Of a DNA stretch of 64,000 nucleotides, positions 25,172-36,047 are shown piece by piece. Origin of the DNA: Cardinalis cardinalis. Its lineage: Eukaryota; Chordata; Aves; Passeriformes; Cardinalidae. Position numbers and translations under genes: made by a program. Under the pieces are notes generated by a model. The model ran no database searches. It worked only from the letters and a program-made list of their open reading frames with translations, and was not told the DNA's origin. Position 1 is the first letter of the stretch. Each line of letters opens with the position of its first letter. The DNA lies in contig JACDOX010000061.1 in NCBI GenBank assembly GCA_014549065.1, positions 3,553,710-3,617,709 on the forward strand, read 5' to 3'.

Positions 25172-28100
25172 AAATTCATTTTTTTCATTTTATTAAATGT
25201 TCAATAAGTTTTTTGTGTAAATACTTCAGTCACGCTAGCAGGTTTCTAATCTGTGAAATCATTATTTCTGCAGCNCTTTTAGATATAAAATAATGATAAT
25301 ATCATAACTTCAGGAACAACCTGTCTGACTTAAACTGTTGACAGTGTTGTGTCTGGATATTATTCTGCCCTCAAACTTTCATGGGGCAACACTTTTTCCT
25401 TCTGCTGCTCAGGTATTTTTGCAGCAAAGCAGCAAACACACAGGCTATGGGCTCACTGCCAGAACTCGTGCTCAAGAGGTGGTTTGAAGGCACCTCAAAG
25501 GCAGGGGAAGAAGCTGTTTCTCCTAGAGGACCTTTTTGTTGCCTTGAAAGGCAGGATTTGTTCTGTTTCCCAGCTCCTGTGCCTGTAGCTGTTATGACAG
25601 CTTCCTCTCTTGTTGTGGCATGGATTCAGGTAGTCCAGATGTGCTGGTTCCAGGTGGGTTTCGCCCTCCCCACGCTGGCAGGATAGCTCAGCCCTTGGAG
25701 CCTCTCTGTATTTGGTGTTTGTGCAGCTGGAGGTGCTGNGAGCCCCTTCCCCTCCCCAGCCCCTCTCCCTTTCCTCACTCACTGCTCACTGCTGACAAGA
25801 GCCTCTCCAGGTCACGGTGCTTTATGAATTTTTATACACAACCACAGCACTCAGAAGCATTTCCATTTGCCTCAGCCATCACTTTTCTCCGTGGTTAATG
25901 AGGCTCAGCCTCTCTGACTTCCCTGTTTTGAGCAGAGCTGGGGGATCCCTGCTGGGCTGGCAAGTTAAGTTGCCTTTGTGCAGCTGTAATGTGCTTTTCT
26001 TGCACCTCCAGCCTCTCACAGATACACCTTCTGACTTGTGGCTTCAATAGGATCTAAAGTTGTTTGCTAGAAAGGAGAAGGAAAAAAATGCAGAGGATAA
26101 TATTGCTTTGATGTTGTAATTCCCACGGATTTGAGCAAGGCTAGGTTATATTTACAAAAAGCATCCTAATATTTATTGATAGAGTAATTAAGTCTGTATT
26201 TTCAGTGTGAAATTTCCTCATTCAGGAGTCATTTTGTTGCTTGTTATGATCAGCTAACAGTAAAATATNAATACCTGTACATAGAGACGTACAGAGTTAG
26301 TTTTGGTGTGCTTATAGATAAATATGTGTATTTATTTATTCAAAATACCTCTGTGGAGATTTCACCAGAGAGAAAATTATGGATTCAGTATTTCTGTTCA
26401 AAACAAATTAAACTGCTGAGAATTAAACTCTGAAAAAAAATTACTTTGGAAGTGGAATATATCAGCCCAACATATGCTTTTGAATACAAAACTATTTCAG
26501 CTTGCTTTCTTTCCCTTTAGTTTATAAGAAATGCAACTGCTAACTTTTCAATGTCTTAAAATGGTATCCTTTAAAACATCTGTGGGTCATTATCATAAAT
26601 ATCACAGTGGTGCAGAAACCTCACATTTGTAATATATCATAACAGGGAAAATGGAATGCACTGAGAGGAGGAATCCCAGGGTCATGAGTTGCCTTGCTGA
26701 GATCTATAAAGGTTAATATTTCCAGTTACAGCTTTTGCCATCATTGNACTAATGGACTTGGGATCCTGCACAAGTTTTTCCACCAGGTCTTTTAGTGATA
26801 ATAANCTCAAAGTCAGTGATTAAATCCTTGGGATCCATGTAGGTATTGCTAATAATGAATAATGCTTGGTGGAAAGAAATATTCTGTACAATTCACATAT
26901 GAATTTTACAAAAAGGAGTAAAAGTCTAACACAGGAGGCTGAGAAATGAACAGAGGGCGATGAATGACACTCATGTTTTTCACTGGGAGCTGCTTGGCAG
27001 TGTTTTCATTTTGCTTGCATGGAGTTTTGGAGCCTGTCTCATAGCATGTGGCATATTAGGCACAATAAAGATGTTCATTTGGCAGCTGGAGCACGACTAG
27101 GAACATCAAAAGAGTCATAGATGCGTCAATAAATGAAGAACTCCACCCTCATATAAATATTAGATCACTGTTTTAATTGCCCATTGAATTCCTGTCAGTG
27201 AAGCATTCACTTGTCATGCCTGGTGCAGCATCACCAACGTTTCAGTTTGGGGCTGGAGCTGATCTGTTGCTAGCATTCATTTTTTGCACTTTTGAGCACC
27301 CTGAGCACCAAACAGGAATCATTTTGTTGCAAGTGCTGTACAGACACAGAGAGAACAGGTGGCCTTTGCTCTGAGGAGTTTAAAATCCAGTTAATCTCCT
27401 TAAGCTCTAATGCAGAGCGAGTGTGCAGGANAACATGGGAACCTTTGGGGTGTGTCTGTGGCCCCTCTCATCAGGCTGCCACTCACCCAANCTGTTATAA
27501 TGCATGTGGGTAGTGGGAAAAATGTCATTTATCCATCTCAGGGCTTTCCTCACACCTCATTTCTGTGACAAATGCATGAACATCACAAACATCATCACAC
27601 AGACCATATGTTAGCAGGGCTGCCAAGCAGCCAAGTGTTGGATATTCAGAGAGCAACTTTGCAGCCCAGGCTGACACTTTCCACAGCTGATATCCACAAC
27701 TTCTGTCTCATTTCTTGTTGCACTTGTTGGTACTTGGGGGGACAAAAAGGAGTAATTAATTAATCACACTTTAGAATTTTTTCATAGGGATTTCTACACT
27801 GGCTTTATGTACAGAGCAAGATTTTTTCACCAGAGAATAAGAACTAAAAATCCAATTTCCCTTGTATTTAACGGGCATTTTCAATGTACAGGTTTGGTTA
27901 NGAGATAGATGTAATGCCATGGATGGGAAATCTGAGGAAGCTGATGAAGCTGAAACTCCTCAGAGCTCTCCTGAGTGCCTGGCAGGGAAGGTCAGTGTGG
28001 CCAGTGCCAGCCCCAGCTCCATGGGCTGTGNAGCTGCTCCTGGAGCTTGCCACAGGCAGCTCAAGTACTGTAAATTTGGGGTATTTGGCTCTTCCCCAGA

Positions 28101-29077
28101 NGCCACATGAGTTTAAGGAAGCAAACATTCCAGAGAGGAGCATCATGGGGATGCAATTCAATCTCAGGCGACGTTCCCTGGCCAGCCCAGCCCAGCAGAC
28201 AGCACCGTCCTGATAAGGTCCACATTGACTAGGAATTTTATCTAAGGCTCCAGTTCCCCTCAACTCTCTTAACAATTGGTTTCATTTTCCTCCCTGTTGA
28301 CCCTGAGGCCAAATAATCTCCAGTGTTCTCTATCCCTGTGATCACTTCATCTCCTCCCACTTCTAATTTCTCTCCTACATATCAGTACTTCTCAGAGCCT
28401 TTTGAATTTCTTTCCTTCTCCTTGCTATTAACCTCACCAAATACTCTCATTTCTGTGGTAGGACTGGGAATTGAAAGCATCAGAGCTTTTGGATGAGATA
28501 TGGCAAAAAAAACCCAGTTTCCCACTTTCAAACAACTCTGCCTCAGCCCTTTTTGGAAAAAAGTTGCAGGGTTTTGTGAAGCAAGATGAATAGACAGCAA
28601 AGTATAAAAGGTTTAAAAGTGTCAAATTCTTACTTCCAAGGGAATATAGAATAGATTCAAGTGCTTCTCCTGATTCCATGTGCCAAACCTGCAGGTGGCC
28701 TTTGAATTTCCCCAGAGCATGCAGATGGCAGCGATGCAGGGATCCCAGGGTGAGTGAGCACTGAGCAGAGAGGTGGGAGCAGAGCACCCCCAGGCAGCTC
28801 CTCCCTGCTTTAGAAACAAAACCCTTTGTGTTCAAAAAAAAGTTTGTCCTTTTCTTGAAAGGCACCTGGAGTGTTTGGCTGGGTGATGTTACAGCTCTGA
28901 ACCATGACATTGGATTTTAAGGGATTATTTTATTGCAGTTGTCTTTGGCTTTTAAATTTTTTTAAACTTTTTATTCCTGATATAGTTTCTCAGAGGCCAA
29001 TGCTAAATTTTTCCAATTGTAAGCTATTAATAGTTAATCAGCAGCAGTTTTTTACTATGAAAAGCACATATTGATTC

Positions 29078-29138
29078 AGAGAATCACAGACTGGCAGGGG
29101 TTGGAAGCCATGCAGGGTCATGTAGTTCCAAACCCTCT
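29078..29138 (-). mobile_element. Short CR1 LINE remnant (minus orientation)
   Basis: AGAATCACAGACTGGCAGGG followed by GTTGGAAGCC and TCATGTAGTTCCAAACCC is the reverse complement of a CR1 3' terminus, more diverged than the copy at 12136. Only about 60 bases are recognisable; the following 50-60 bases may be further CR1 but are too diverged to call. Confidence 0.8.
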
Positions 29139-30175
29139 GAAGTAGGAAGAGATGCCACCAATACAATAAGTTCCAAGACTTTGTTTCATTGGGTTTTTAA
29201 AAATTATTTAGTTGGGTTGTGTGGTTTTTTAGGGGATTAAAATATAAGAGACTTGTAATTCACAAAGGCTGCAATCTAAGCAGTATCTATGCAATGGTTT
29301 GTACAGTGAATTTCAACTTCCCACATTTGTAGTGACAGGAAAATANTGCATTTTTTTGGTTGGTAGCTTTAGGAAATTGAAGTGAGTTTATTAAAACNCC
29401 TGCCACAAACCCAACATCAACTGCAAAGAGTGGTTTTTCACCAGGCAGGCTTTGCTCAGGGAGCCCCCCTCAAAACCCTGCTGTGGGCACAAGACCCTTC
29501 CTGGAAGCAGTTCCCAGCCTGGGAGTGTGGGCACCAGCACACTCTGAGCACTCTGAAATNGCTTTAAGCTGCTGCTGCTCCCAAATTCAGTGGTTTTCCC
29601 TCCTGGTTCTCCTTCAGTACAAGACTTTGCAGGCAGGATGTGCCACCTGACAGCCTGAGATAGGTTTGTCTGGAGAGACTGCAGTGTCTGAGGGAAAAGA
29701 GGTTTTGTTTCTTTTTTATTTATAATCCCTCTTGCTTTCAGCAAAATTCAATGCAACACCAAATGAGCTGATGAAATTCTGGTTTTCTGTCCCGCTGTGA
29801 ATCCAAGGATAGTTCTCTTGCCCTACAGTAAAGTGGAGGAAATGGGAGCAGTTTTTAGTTAAAAACACGTAATTGAGCTGAAGGCTCNTGCAGCAGCAGA
29901 TCCTTCAGCTGCTGGGGGAGTTTTTCTGCCAGAGCCCGTGGTGTCTGTCAGAGAGTTTGGGCTCTCCTCGGGAGGGGAATTGTCTGGTGTGAATTCACAG
30001 GGTCACGGCTTCATGGGGTGGTTTTAATTTTGTCTTGTTCTCAGCATCCACGTCTCTTCTAATTGGCAATTAAATTCATTTCCCCCAAGTCGTTTCTGTT
30101 TGGCCAGTGATGGTAATTAGTGAGTGACCTCCCTGTCTTTATCTTTTCCATCTTTCTCCTCAGTTCTGCTGAGGT

Positions 30176-30210
30176 GGGGGAGTGAGAGGGTGGCTGGGTG
30201 GGAGGCTGGG
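30176..30210 (+). other. G-quadruplex-type motif
   Basis: Five runs of at least three G (30176-30180, 30188-30190, 30196-30198, 30200-30202, 30208-30210) are separated by loops of 7, 5, 1 and 5 bases, which fits the usual G3+N1-7 rule. It lies about 1.6 kb upstream of the first CDH13 exon in the window, on the coding strand, so it would also be present in the pre-mRNA. Folding is an inference from the pattern only. Confidence 0.55.
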
Positions 30211-31323
30211 AGCAGCCCAAGGCCAGCCCTCCACTCTTGCTTTGGTAAATAGTGCCTCACATCTCTTCTTGTGCCTTATTCTGTTGGAATGCTTGAGATT
30301 TTGACATTGTTTAATTGTTAATCTAACCCATCTCATCAACATTCATCATAAAATGAAGTTATAAATTCTGGAATTAATTTATACAAGAGCAATGGTCCCT
30401 TTTCCCTGTGGTGTTCTGCTTTGGGATTGAATCCCAGGGAATGCCCAGAAGGGAAGGATCTCCACGAGGTCCTCTGGCAGCCCTGCCTTCATGTTGTTCT
30501 GCCTGGAGAGAAATTCAGAATTTGATGAAGAGGATTTCTGTGTTACTTGCCAGGAGCGTTGAGTGGCCACCCACCGTGAGTCTATTCCTGTGCTTAAGGA
30601 CCAGTTATAGAAATTCCACAGTCAGGAAGAGTTTAGGGATTGGCCACCAGAGACTCTGGGATTGTTTCTCTTCCTTTAAAAAAATGCCCCAGTACAAGAA
30701 GTGTATACAGTGAATTTAAATAATTATGTCAATTGTTTTATTTTGTAGAAAAACTCCATTGTTGTTGATTTTATGTAGCTGGTATCACTGTCTGTAGTTT
30801 TTTCTGAAATTTTAATGCAGTTTTTAAAGATCCAGNGGAAGTGAAATGTAAAATAAAAATAGTGAGAGCATACAGGTAAATGAAAAGTCTGCAGCAGCAG
30901 TAACTCTAGGAGAAGGTAGGGAATACAAAACAGGTTTTCTGCAGAAAAACCTTTCACATGCAAATATATTGTTCAGAGATGTCAAAACCTGAAAAGTTCA
31001 TTTAGCAATTGCAAGTTTGTGGTGAAGATCTCTTACTGATATAGCTGGTAGTTAAATCACTAATATTTTATCCACTACTTTGTACAAATTTACTCAGAGA
31101 AGAAATTTGCGGCAAAGTCTCAAATCTTTGTGCTTTAGGAATATTTTCCTCTTTATGCCAAATTTCCTAAATATTTTAAACTTTCCATGTAAAGTGAAAC
31201 AGGATTATTGACATCTACTATTCAATTAAAAGTTCTAACAATCCTTAGATACAGAGCAGCTCATGGACTGTGTGACAATCCTGGCAGTAAGAAGTGTTCG
31301 AGTTCAGATTTTCAGTTTTATAA

Positions 31324-31560
31324 AACCTTTGCAGTAGCCTGGGGCTGAATATTCTGCAAACAACTGGTGCTAAGCCTAAAGATGTGCTGGATATCTGAAA
31401 GCACTTTGCCACAGAAGAGCTTTTGGAGATCCTGGGCTGCGATGAGGAGCACAATGAGGTCTCTATTGCCTCACCTCAGTTTGTGGAACTGGGTGTGCGT
31501 TTGATTGGAGTGATCACAAAAGGCTCATATCCAAAATGTTTTATTTATCTGCCACCCAGT
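31324..31560 (+). other. Unassigned coding-like reading frame with one in-frame stop
   Basis: This frame is open for 24 codons (31324-31395), then has one TGA (31396-31398), then is open for 54 codons to a TAG at 31561. The residues after the TGA start KHFATEELLEILGCDEEHNE, an acidic, helix-like composition unusual for random intron sequence. It is not part of T-cadherin, I do not recognise the protein, and no splice sites are obvious. It could be a decayed retrocopy or exon, or chance: 79 codons with one stop is not rare in 64 kb. Low confidence that it means anything. Confidence 0.2.
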
Positions 31561-31738
31561 TAGACTGGTCAAAGCTTCTTCATCTTTCTTTCTTTCATTC
31601 ATACATTTCTTTATGAAGAAGAATCAAAAAATATAGAATTTCTTTGAAAGCTTTTTTTCCTTTGAGAGGCCTTTCTTCCCCAAACTGTAGATAAGCTAAT
31701 GACGTAAAGATATATGAAGCTTGTGTTCCAAAGTGGAT

Positions 31739-31778
31739 ACTTACAAAGTGTTTTTTCCTTTTTTCTTTTCACCCCCAG
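31739..31778 (+). other. CDH13: 3' splice site of the first CDH13 exon in the window
   Basis: A nearly pure pyrimidine tract (31751-31776) leads to CAG at 31776-31778, giving the acceptor. A branch-point candidate fitting yUnAy (CTTAC, 31740-31744, branch A at 31743) lies about 36 nt upstream of the exon. The choice of AG is fixed by homology: T-cadherin residues start immediately after it. Confidence 0.9.
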
Positions 31779-31987
31779 TGAAATTTGATGACTGCCAGGG
31801 GAACAACAAATTGAACTTTGAAGTTTCTAACCCAGACTTTAGAGTGGAACTTGATGGGAATTTGGTTGCACTCAAGAATGTATCAGAAGTTGGCAGAGCC
31901 TTGTTTGTCCACGCGCGGTCGGAGCACGCCGAGGATATGGCAGAAATCTTTATTCTTGAAGCAAATGAAAAACGTGGTGCATTAAAG
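31779..31987 (+). CDS. CDH13: CDH13 (T-cadherin) prodomain exon, probably exon 3
   Basis: This internal exon of 209 nt supplies two bases that finish a split codon (xTG, phase 1 intron upstream) followed by 69 whole codons, ending in phase 0. The protein begins KFDDCQGNNKLNFEVSNPDF and contains LVALKNVSEVGRALFVHAR and EHAEDMAEIFIL, which match the prodomain of T-cadherin as I know it from chicken and mammals; the match to chicken is the closer one. T-cadherin is a GPI-anchored cadherin at the cell surface with roles in axon guidance and as an adiponectin/LDL receptor. The prodomain covers the adhesive surface until it is cleaved off. A possible N-glycosylation sequon (NVS) is present. There is one Cys (in DDCQ). 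The acceptor is TTTTCACCCCCAG and the donor is AAG|GTAAGA. No frameshift, stop or N occurs in it. The exon number is inferred. Confidence 0.95.
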
Positions 31988-31995
31988 GTAAGAGA
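31988..31995 (+). other. CDH13: 5' splice site (donor)
   Basis: AAG|GTAAGAGA is a close match to the vertebrate donor consensus and falls exactly where T-cadherin similarity stops. The frame stays open into the intron as far as a TAA/TAG-type stop near 32222, but those downstream residues are lysine-rich and then arbitrary, so this is read-through of intron rather than coding sequence. Confidence 0.9.
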
Positions 31996-32633
31996 AATAC
32001 CAAAGATTAAAAAAAAAAAGGGCCAAGGAGGAGATGCTGCTGCTAAATATTTACACNTGTCACCTAGGATTGTAGGCAATTTTAATCTGTTAGCAGAGAT
32101 CAAAATCAGTCTTCAATGCAGATATTGCTGTAACATTTTAGCTCTTGGTTTAATTTGTGATGCAGATTTCCCGGGTTGTGGAAGATGTATTACATCTTCA
32201 GGTGTGGATGCTAAACATTCATAAAGACTTTATTCAAATGAAAGAGCCCAAGTATGAAAATTGACTGCTTCTTCCAATGTATGTTATGTCAGGTAATCAC
32301 AGTTTGGCCACAACTAAAAATGGAAAATCATAGTTTAAATGTGTAATTTAGAATTTAAAGAACCTTCACGTTTTACTCCAAGTCTAAGTGTGTGGGGATG
32401 AATTCTGTGTNATTTAAACTTTCATATTGGTCTGCTTATCTGACCTCGTTAGATGGTAAACTGCTTAAACATCTGCACACAAACAGTGACACACATTTAC
32501 GCTCTGTCTCTACACCCTGCTGAGTTTTGTTCTGCTNTGTCCACTGAATGTTTTGTTCTTTCTTTCCCCCTCCTGAATTTCAGTGTAAAACAAACCTCAT
32601 CCTTAGGGGGATAAAGCACTTCAGAAATTGAAC

Positions 32634-32672
32634 TGAATTATTATAAATTGAATTATTATAAATGGAATTATT
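32634..32672 (+). repeat. 15-bp tandem repeat, 2.6 copies
   Basis: Two exact copies of TGAATTATTATAAAT (32634-32648, 32649-32663) are followed by a partial copy with one change (32664-32672). This is an AT-rich minisatellite-like duplication in the intron. Confidence 0.85.
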
Positions 32673-33553
32673 TACTTCACACACCTGCAAGTAACAAAAG
32701 GAGATGTGAGATAGCTTCACTTCTGTGTCCTGGCATTTAGGAGAGAGGCAGGCAAGGCAGAGGCTCGCTAGGTAATTAAGCCTGGTACCTTTCCAGACCT
32801 ATAATTTCACAGAAGTGTAAAGAAACTTTGATAAAAATGACTGATCTGCTGTCTTGATTTGTTATTTAGACATTCAATTGTCAGCATTTTCCTTATATTC
32901 CCAACAATTTATTAGTAGAACTTAAGCCTTCCATTGTAAAAACAAATTATCTTGAGGAGAAAGGTTGAACAACCTTCTGAAGGTCCGTGGCTGAGGAAAG
33001 GTTTTGCTCTGCACTTTAAGCAGCACACCATGTGAGTATGGATTGCCAGCAGGAGAGAAAGAACCAGAATGTGGAACTGCAGAAAGCTGATCAGAACACT
33101 GAAATGGAATTTAAGTTTATTTAAATATGCCGTTTCTTCACAAAATTAAATTTTAACACAGTCATACTCGAGGGAGTCTCTTACGTGGAGGAGCTGCGAG
33201 TTTAGGACCACAGACTGCCAAATTCAGAGTAGGAAAGCTGCACTTGAGGAGCAAGCTGGGCACCTGGCTGTCCTGTGCCTCAGAATAGCAAGCCTTGCTC
33301 CTTCTGGTGCATTCACAAGAATGTTCAAATGGTTTTATTTTGAAACCTTAGGAGCAGTTTGAAAATGGAGATAATCATTCTCTGCTTAGAAGTTACTAAA
33401 ACCACTGAGGAGTTTGAGACATCTCTGACAGGAGGTCTGGAGTTAAACTTCAAGGGATTGGTTTATGTGTGAAGATCTGACTCTCNGAGAGTCACATTCT
33501 GAAGATTTATTCTGGTTTTCTTAGAGAAGCAGCCCTTCCATATCTGTGAGGAG

Positions 33554-33674
33554 AGATATTCTGTGGAAGTTACAATCTAGGAGGAAATCTTGTCAGATAT
33601 TCTATGGAAGTTATAACCTAGGGGAAATCTTGTCAGATATTCTATGGAAGTTACAATCTAGGGGAGATCTTGTC
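33554..33674 (+). repeat. ~40-bp tandem repeat, three copies
   Basis: Copies start at 33554, 33595 and 33635 (periods 41 and 40). Each begins AGATATTCTRTGGAAGTTA, continues with CAATCTAGG or a near variant, then GGGRAATCTTGTC. The third copy ends near 33674. The copies differ at only a few positions, so the duplication is fairly recent. Confidence 0.9.
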
Positions 33675-35008
33675 TCATGAGCTGGAGTTACAGAATGTGT
33701 GTTTGCACAGATTATGACAAGCTCTGCCAGGGACTTTTTGTCTTTACGTCCTATTTGGGTTCTGAGGAGTCTCCCCTCAAAATGTTCCAGCAATATTAAT
33801 TGTTGCCTAGTGTTGAAATCTCTCTCCAGACTACATTTGAAAGCCAGGGCTGCTTTGGCCCCACTCCTGGATTCTGTTCCAACCACTTTGTGTTGTTTCA
33901 AAGAGAGAAAACCAGTCTAAATCAGGCATATTCTGCCACTTGCCAGCCTTTCCTTACAGGTGACAATGTCACAACATCATCTCAACCTGCGTTCATCACC
34001 ACTTTCTGGATTTTGATATTCAGCCCATAAGCAGCTGATTACCCATTTCAGGTGGGATTTAGTGTCTGCAATGCTGTTGTGAGTTACATGATGCCCTAAT
34101 GTGTCCTGGGAAGTCCATCTAGTGAGAATCACCCCTCTTTCAAGGGAATATAAAAATCTCTGGGGCAGGCTGTCCTGCTCTGGCCTCACCCAGTCCTCTG
34201 TAGCTGTTAAACCAATATTTCTTCCCAACCTTTTCATCTATTTGTCTATTTTAAACACCACACAGACAGTGTTGTCTTTCTGTTTGTCATACTTGAGAAG
34301 GATATAAAGACTGCAGCGTCCTATCTAAAGTGATTTTACGATAAATTTGAACTTAATCCTGTACTTTTGCAGTCTAAATGTGTCAGCACGGAAACAGCAG
34401 AACTGCTCCATCTGTTTCTGCAAGGAGCCTTGGCTAAGAAATGCTCAGATGGAACCTCAGTAATTCAGCATAATTCTGTGGGGTTAAGATGAGCACATGC
34501 TGGAGCAGCGCTTAGCATTCAGTACTTAGAGAACTGTACCTTGTCTAATTAGGGGATAAGTAGTTCTTAAGTATTTCCCCACTGCCAGCAACTGCCATTT
34601 CTTTTCTGAAAGCACGTAACCTACATCTGTGAAATCCCATTGTTAATGTTGCTAATTGCAGATTCCCAACGTGTTTGGGAATGGCTCTCAACAATGATTT
34701 CTGATGTGCTGACTGGCACTCGGAGCCTAGGAACAGAGAGTAGCTCCTAAACTTTCTGATTGCTACCAACCATACTTTGGATGAATATGGAAATTATTTA
34801 GAGGTGCAACCTGGANTGTGCAGAAAAGCTTTTGGAATTCTGCTGGTGAAGGGGTGCAGTTCTTGCCTGGAAAGATGGAGGGTGATTCCAACTGGCCTCA
34901 CGGATCCGTCNTATGTGATTAACTAAATTAACTTCATGGTCAGAGTATAATCAGTGGCTGTTGGAATATCACTTAGTATTTAGCTGTTATTTGCATCTGA
35001 AGGGCCTG

Positions 35009-35040
35009 TTTTCCTCCTCTTCTGTTTTCCTCCTCTTCTG
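35009..35040 (+). repeat. 16-bp exact tandem duplication
   Basis: TTTTCCTCCTCTTCTG occurs twice head to tail (35009-35024 and 35025-35040) with no mismatch. It is pyrimidine-only apart from the terminal G, and a candidate for slippage polymorphism. Confidence 0.9.
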
Positions 35041-35551
35041 CNAGAAGCATAATAGACCTGCAGAGCCTGCAGCTTTCCATCCAGGGGTGNCCGTGGCTGT
35101 AATATGGGCAGAGGTGGTTCCTCAATCATGAGCCAGCTTGGCCATGGTCACACAATCTCCTGCAGGGGCAGATTCTGCATTGCTGCTTTCCCTGATGACT
35201 GCATGTCTAACATACCCTAAACCCCATCAATCTCTGCTACAGATATTCATTCATGCAGAAATCCGTCCATCAGATTCCACACTGGATTCCAGATCAGACT
35301 CCAGCTGGAATTGCTTTCTGCAGCCTGCTGGATGTGCCTCCTCCCTCCTGGGATTTTGGATAGATGTACTGGTCTCTGTTTGTCTTGGCAGAGAGGAATA
35401 TTCCCAAAAATCTGCTGTCATTTCTGAGAGGCTTTTGAGTGTGAGTGCACAGAAGAGCCTGTGGCAGGTGGAACAATACTCATGTGCCTNTACACCCTTG
35501 GAGCCTGATGCAATCAGTGCTCTGTGAAAAAGAGGAATTCTACATGCATTT

Positions 35552-35622
35552 CCCATGGAGCAGTGCTGGTGAGCAATGGGACATTCCCTATGGAGCAGGG
35601 CTGATGGGCAATGGAACATTCC
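35552..35622 (+). repeat. ~35-bp tandem repeat, interrupted by an LTR
   Basis: Two units beginning CCCATGGAGCAG / CCCTATGGAGCAG (starts near 35552 and 35586) continue with a G/T-rich middle, then GCAATGGGACATT / GCAATGGAACATT. The array is cut at 35622 by the LTR; a further unit start (CCCCATGGAGCAGTG) resumes directly after the LTR at about 36050. Confidence 0.75.
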
Positions 35623-36047
35623 TGTCAGGAATGTTGCTCACTTCCAAAAATTTAGAAAAGTTTATTAAAACCTTCTCAAAAACACAACAGAAGATGGAAT
35701 AGGGAAAAAATTATGACCCCAGGAGCAGACGATTTTCCCCACCATGTGCTCACCCACACCATGGAGGTTTCACCTTTTAACCCTTCAGGCCCTTCCAAAA
35801 TTCTGTCCGTTGACTCCTTCTTCTCTGTCCGGTGGTGGAAATCACTTCTTTAAATCTTTTCTGGAGGCCAGGTGCTGCCACAGTAATGAGCCAACCCTCC
35901 CAATTGTCCCAAACCCAGGCCAGTCCTTGATAACAACACAAGGGGANNAAANCACAACTATAAATCTGTAAAACTTCTCTTAACATATATACATGATATT
36001 TGCCTTTTAATTGTGAGAGTCAACCATCCAATAACTCATCTATCACA
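35623..36047 (-). mobile_element. Solo LTR of an endogenous retrovirus (minus orientation)
   Basis: Read on the minus strand this 425-nt unit starts TGTGATAGATGAG and ends ACATTCCTGACA, so it has the TG...CA termini of a retroviral LTR with short imperfect inverted ends (TGT/ACA). A polyadenylation signal AATAAA on that strand (TTTATT at 35661-35666 on the plus strand) lies about 40 nt before the 3' end, as expected. No gag, pol, env, primer binding site or second LTR is nearby, so it is a solo LTR left by recombination. Flanking bases (TTCC and GTCC) suggest a 4-5 bp target duplication that has diverged. The class (ERV-K or ERV-L type) is not settled; from memory it resembles songbird LTRs, which would need a repeat-library match. 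It includes three N bases near 35947. Confidence 0.75.

Larger units (their letters stand above)
1..31778 (+). other. CDH13: CDH13 upstream intron (3' part, probably intron 2)
   Basis: No recognisable exon occurs before 31779. The reading frames here are short, start and stop at random, occur on both strands over the same bases and match no family I know. Recognisable contents are three CR1 LINE fragments (12136-12350 minus, 17404-17572 plus, 29078-29138 minus), a (TTTG)n microsatellite near 5495, a T/G-rich tract near 4186, a T15 run at 11594, perfect hairpins at 2674 and 25143, and a G-quadruplex-type motif at 30176. The rest is unremarkable AT-rich intronic DNA in which I see nothing else. 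The intron ends at a strong polypyrimidine tract and AG. Its assignment as intron 2 is inferred from where the downstream exon falls in the T-cadherin protein. The 5' end lies outside the window. Confidence 0.85.

Noticed and set aside
33554..33674. Possible CRISPR-like array
   Set aside because: The units are contiguous with no unique spacers, and this is a vertebrate intron. It is a minisatellite.
35623..36047. Possible full-length provirus
   Set aside because: No gag/pol/env similarity, primer binding site or second LTR is found within several kilobases on either side.
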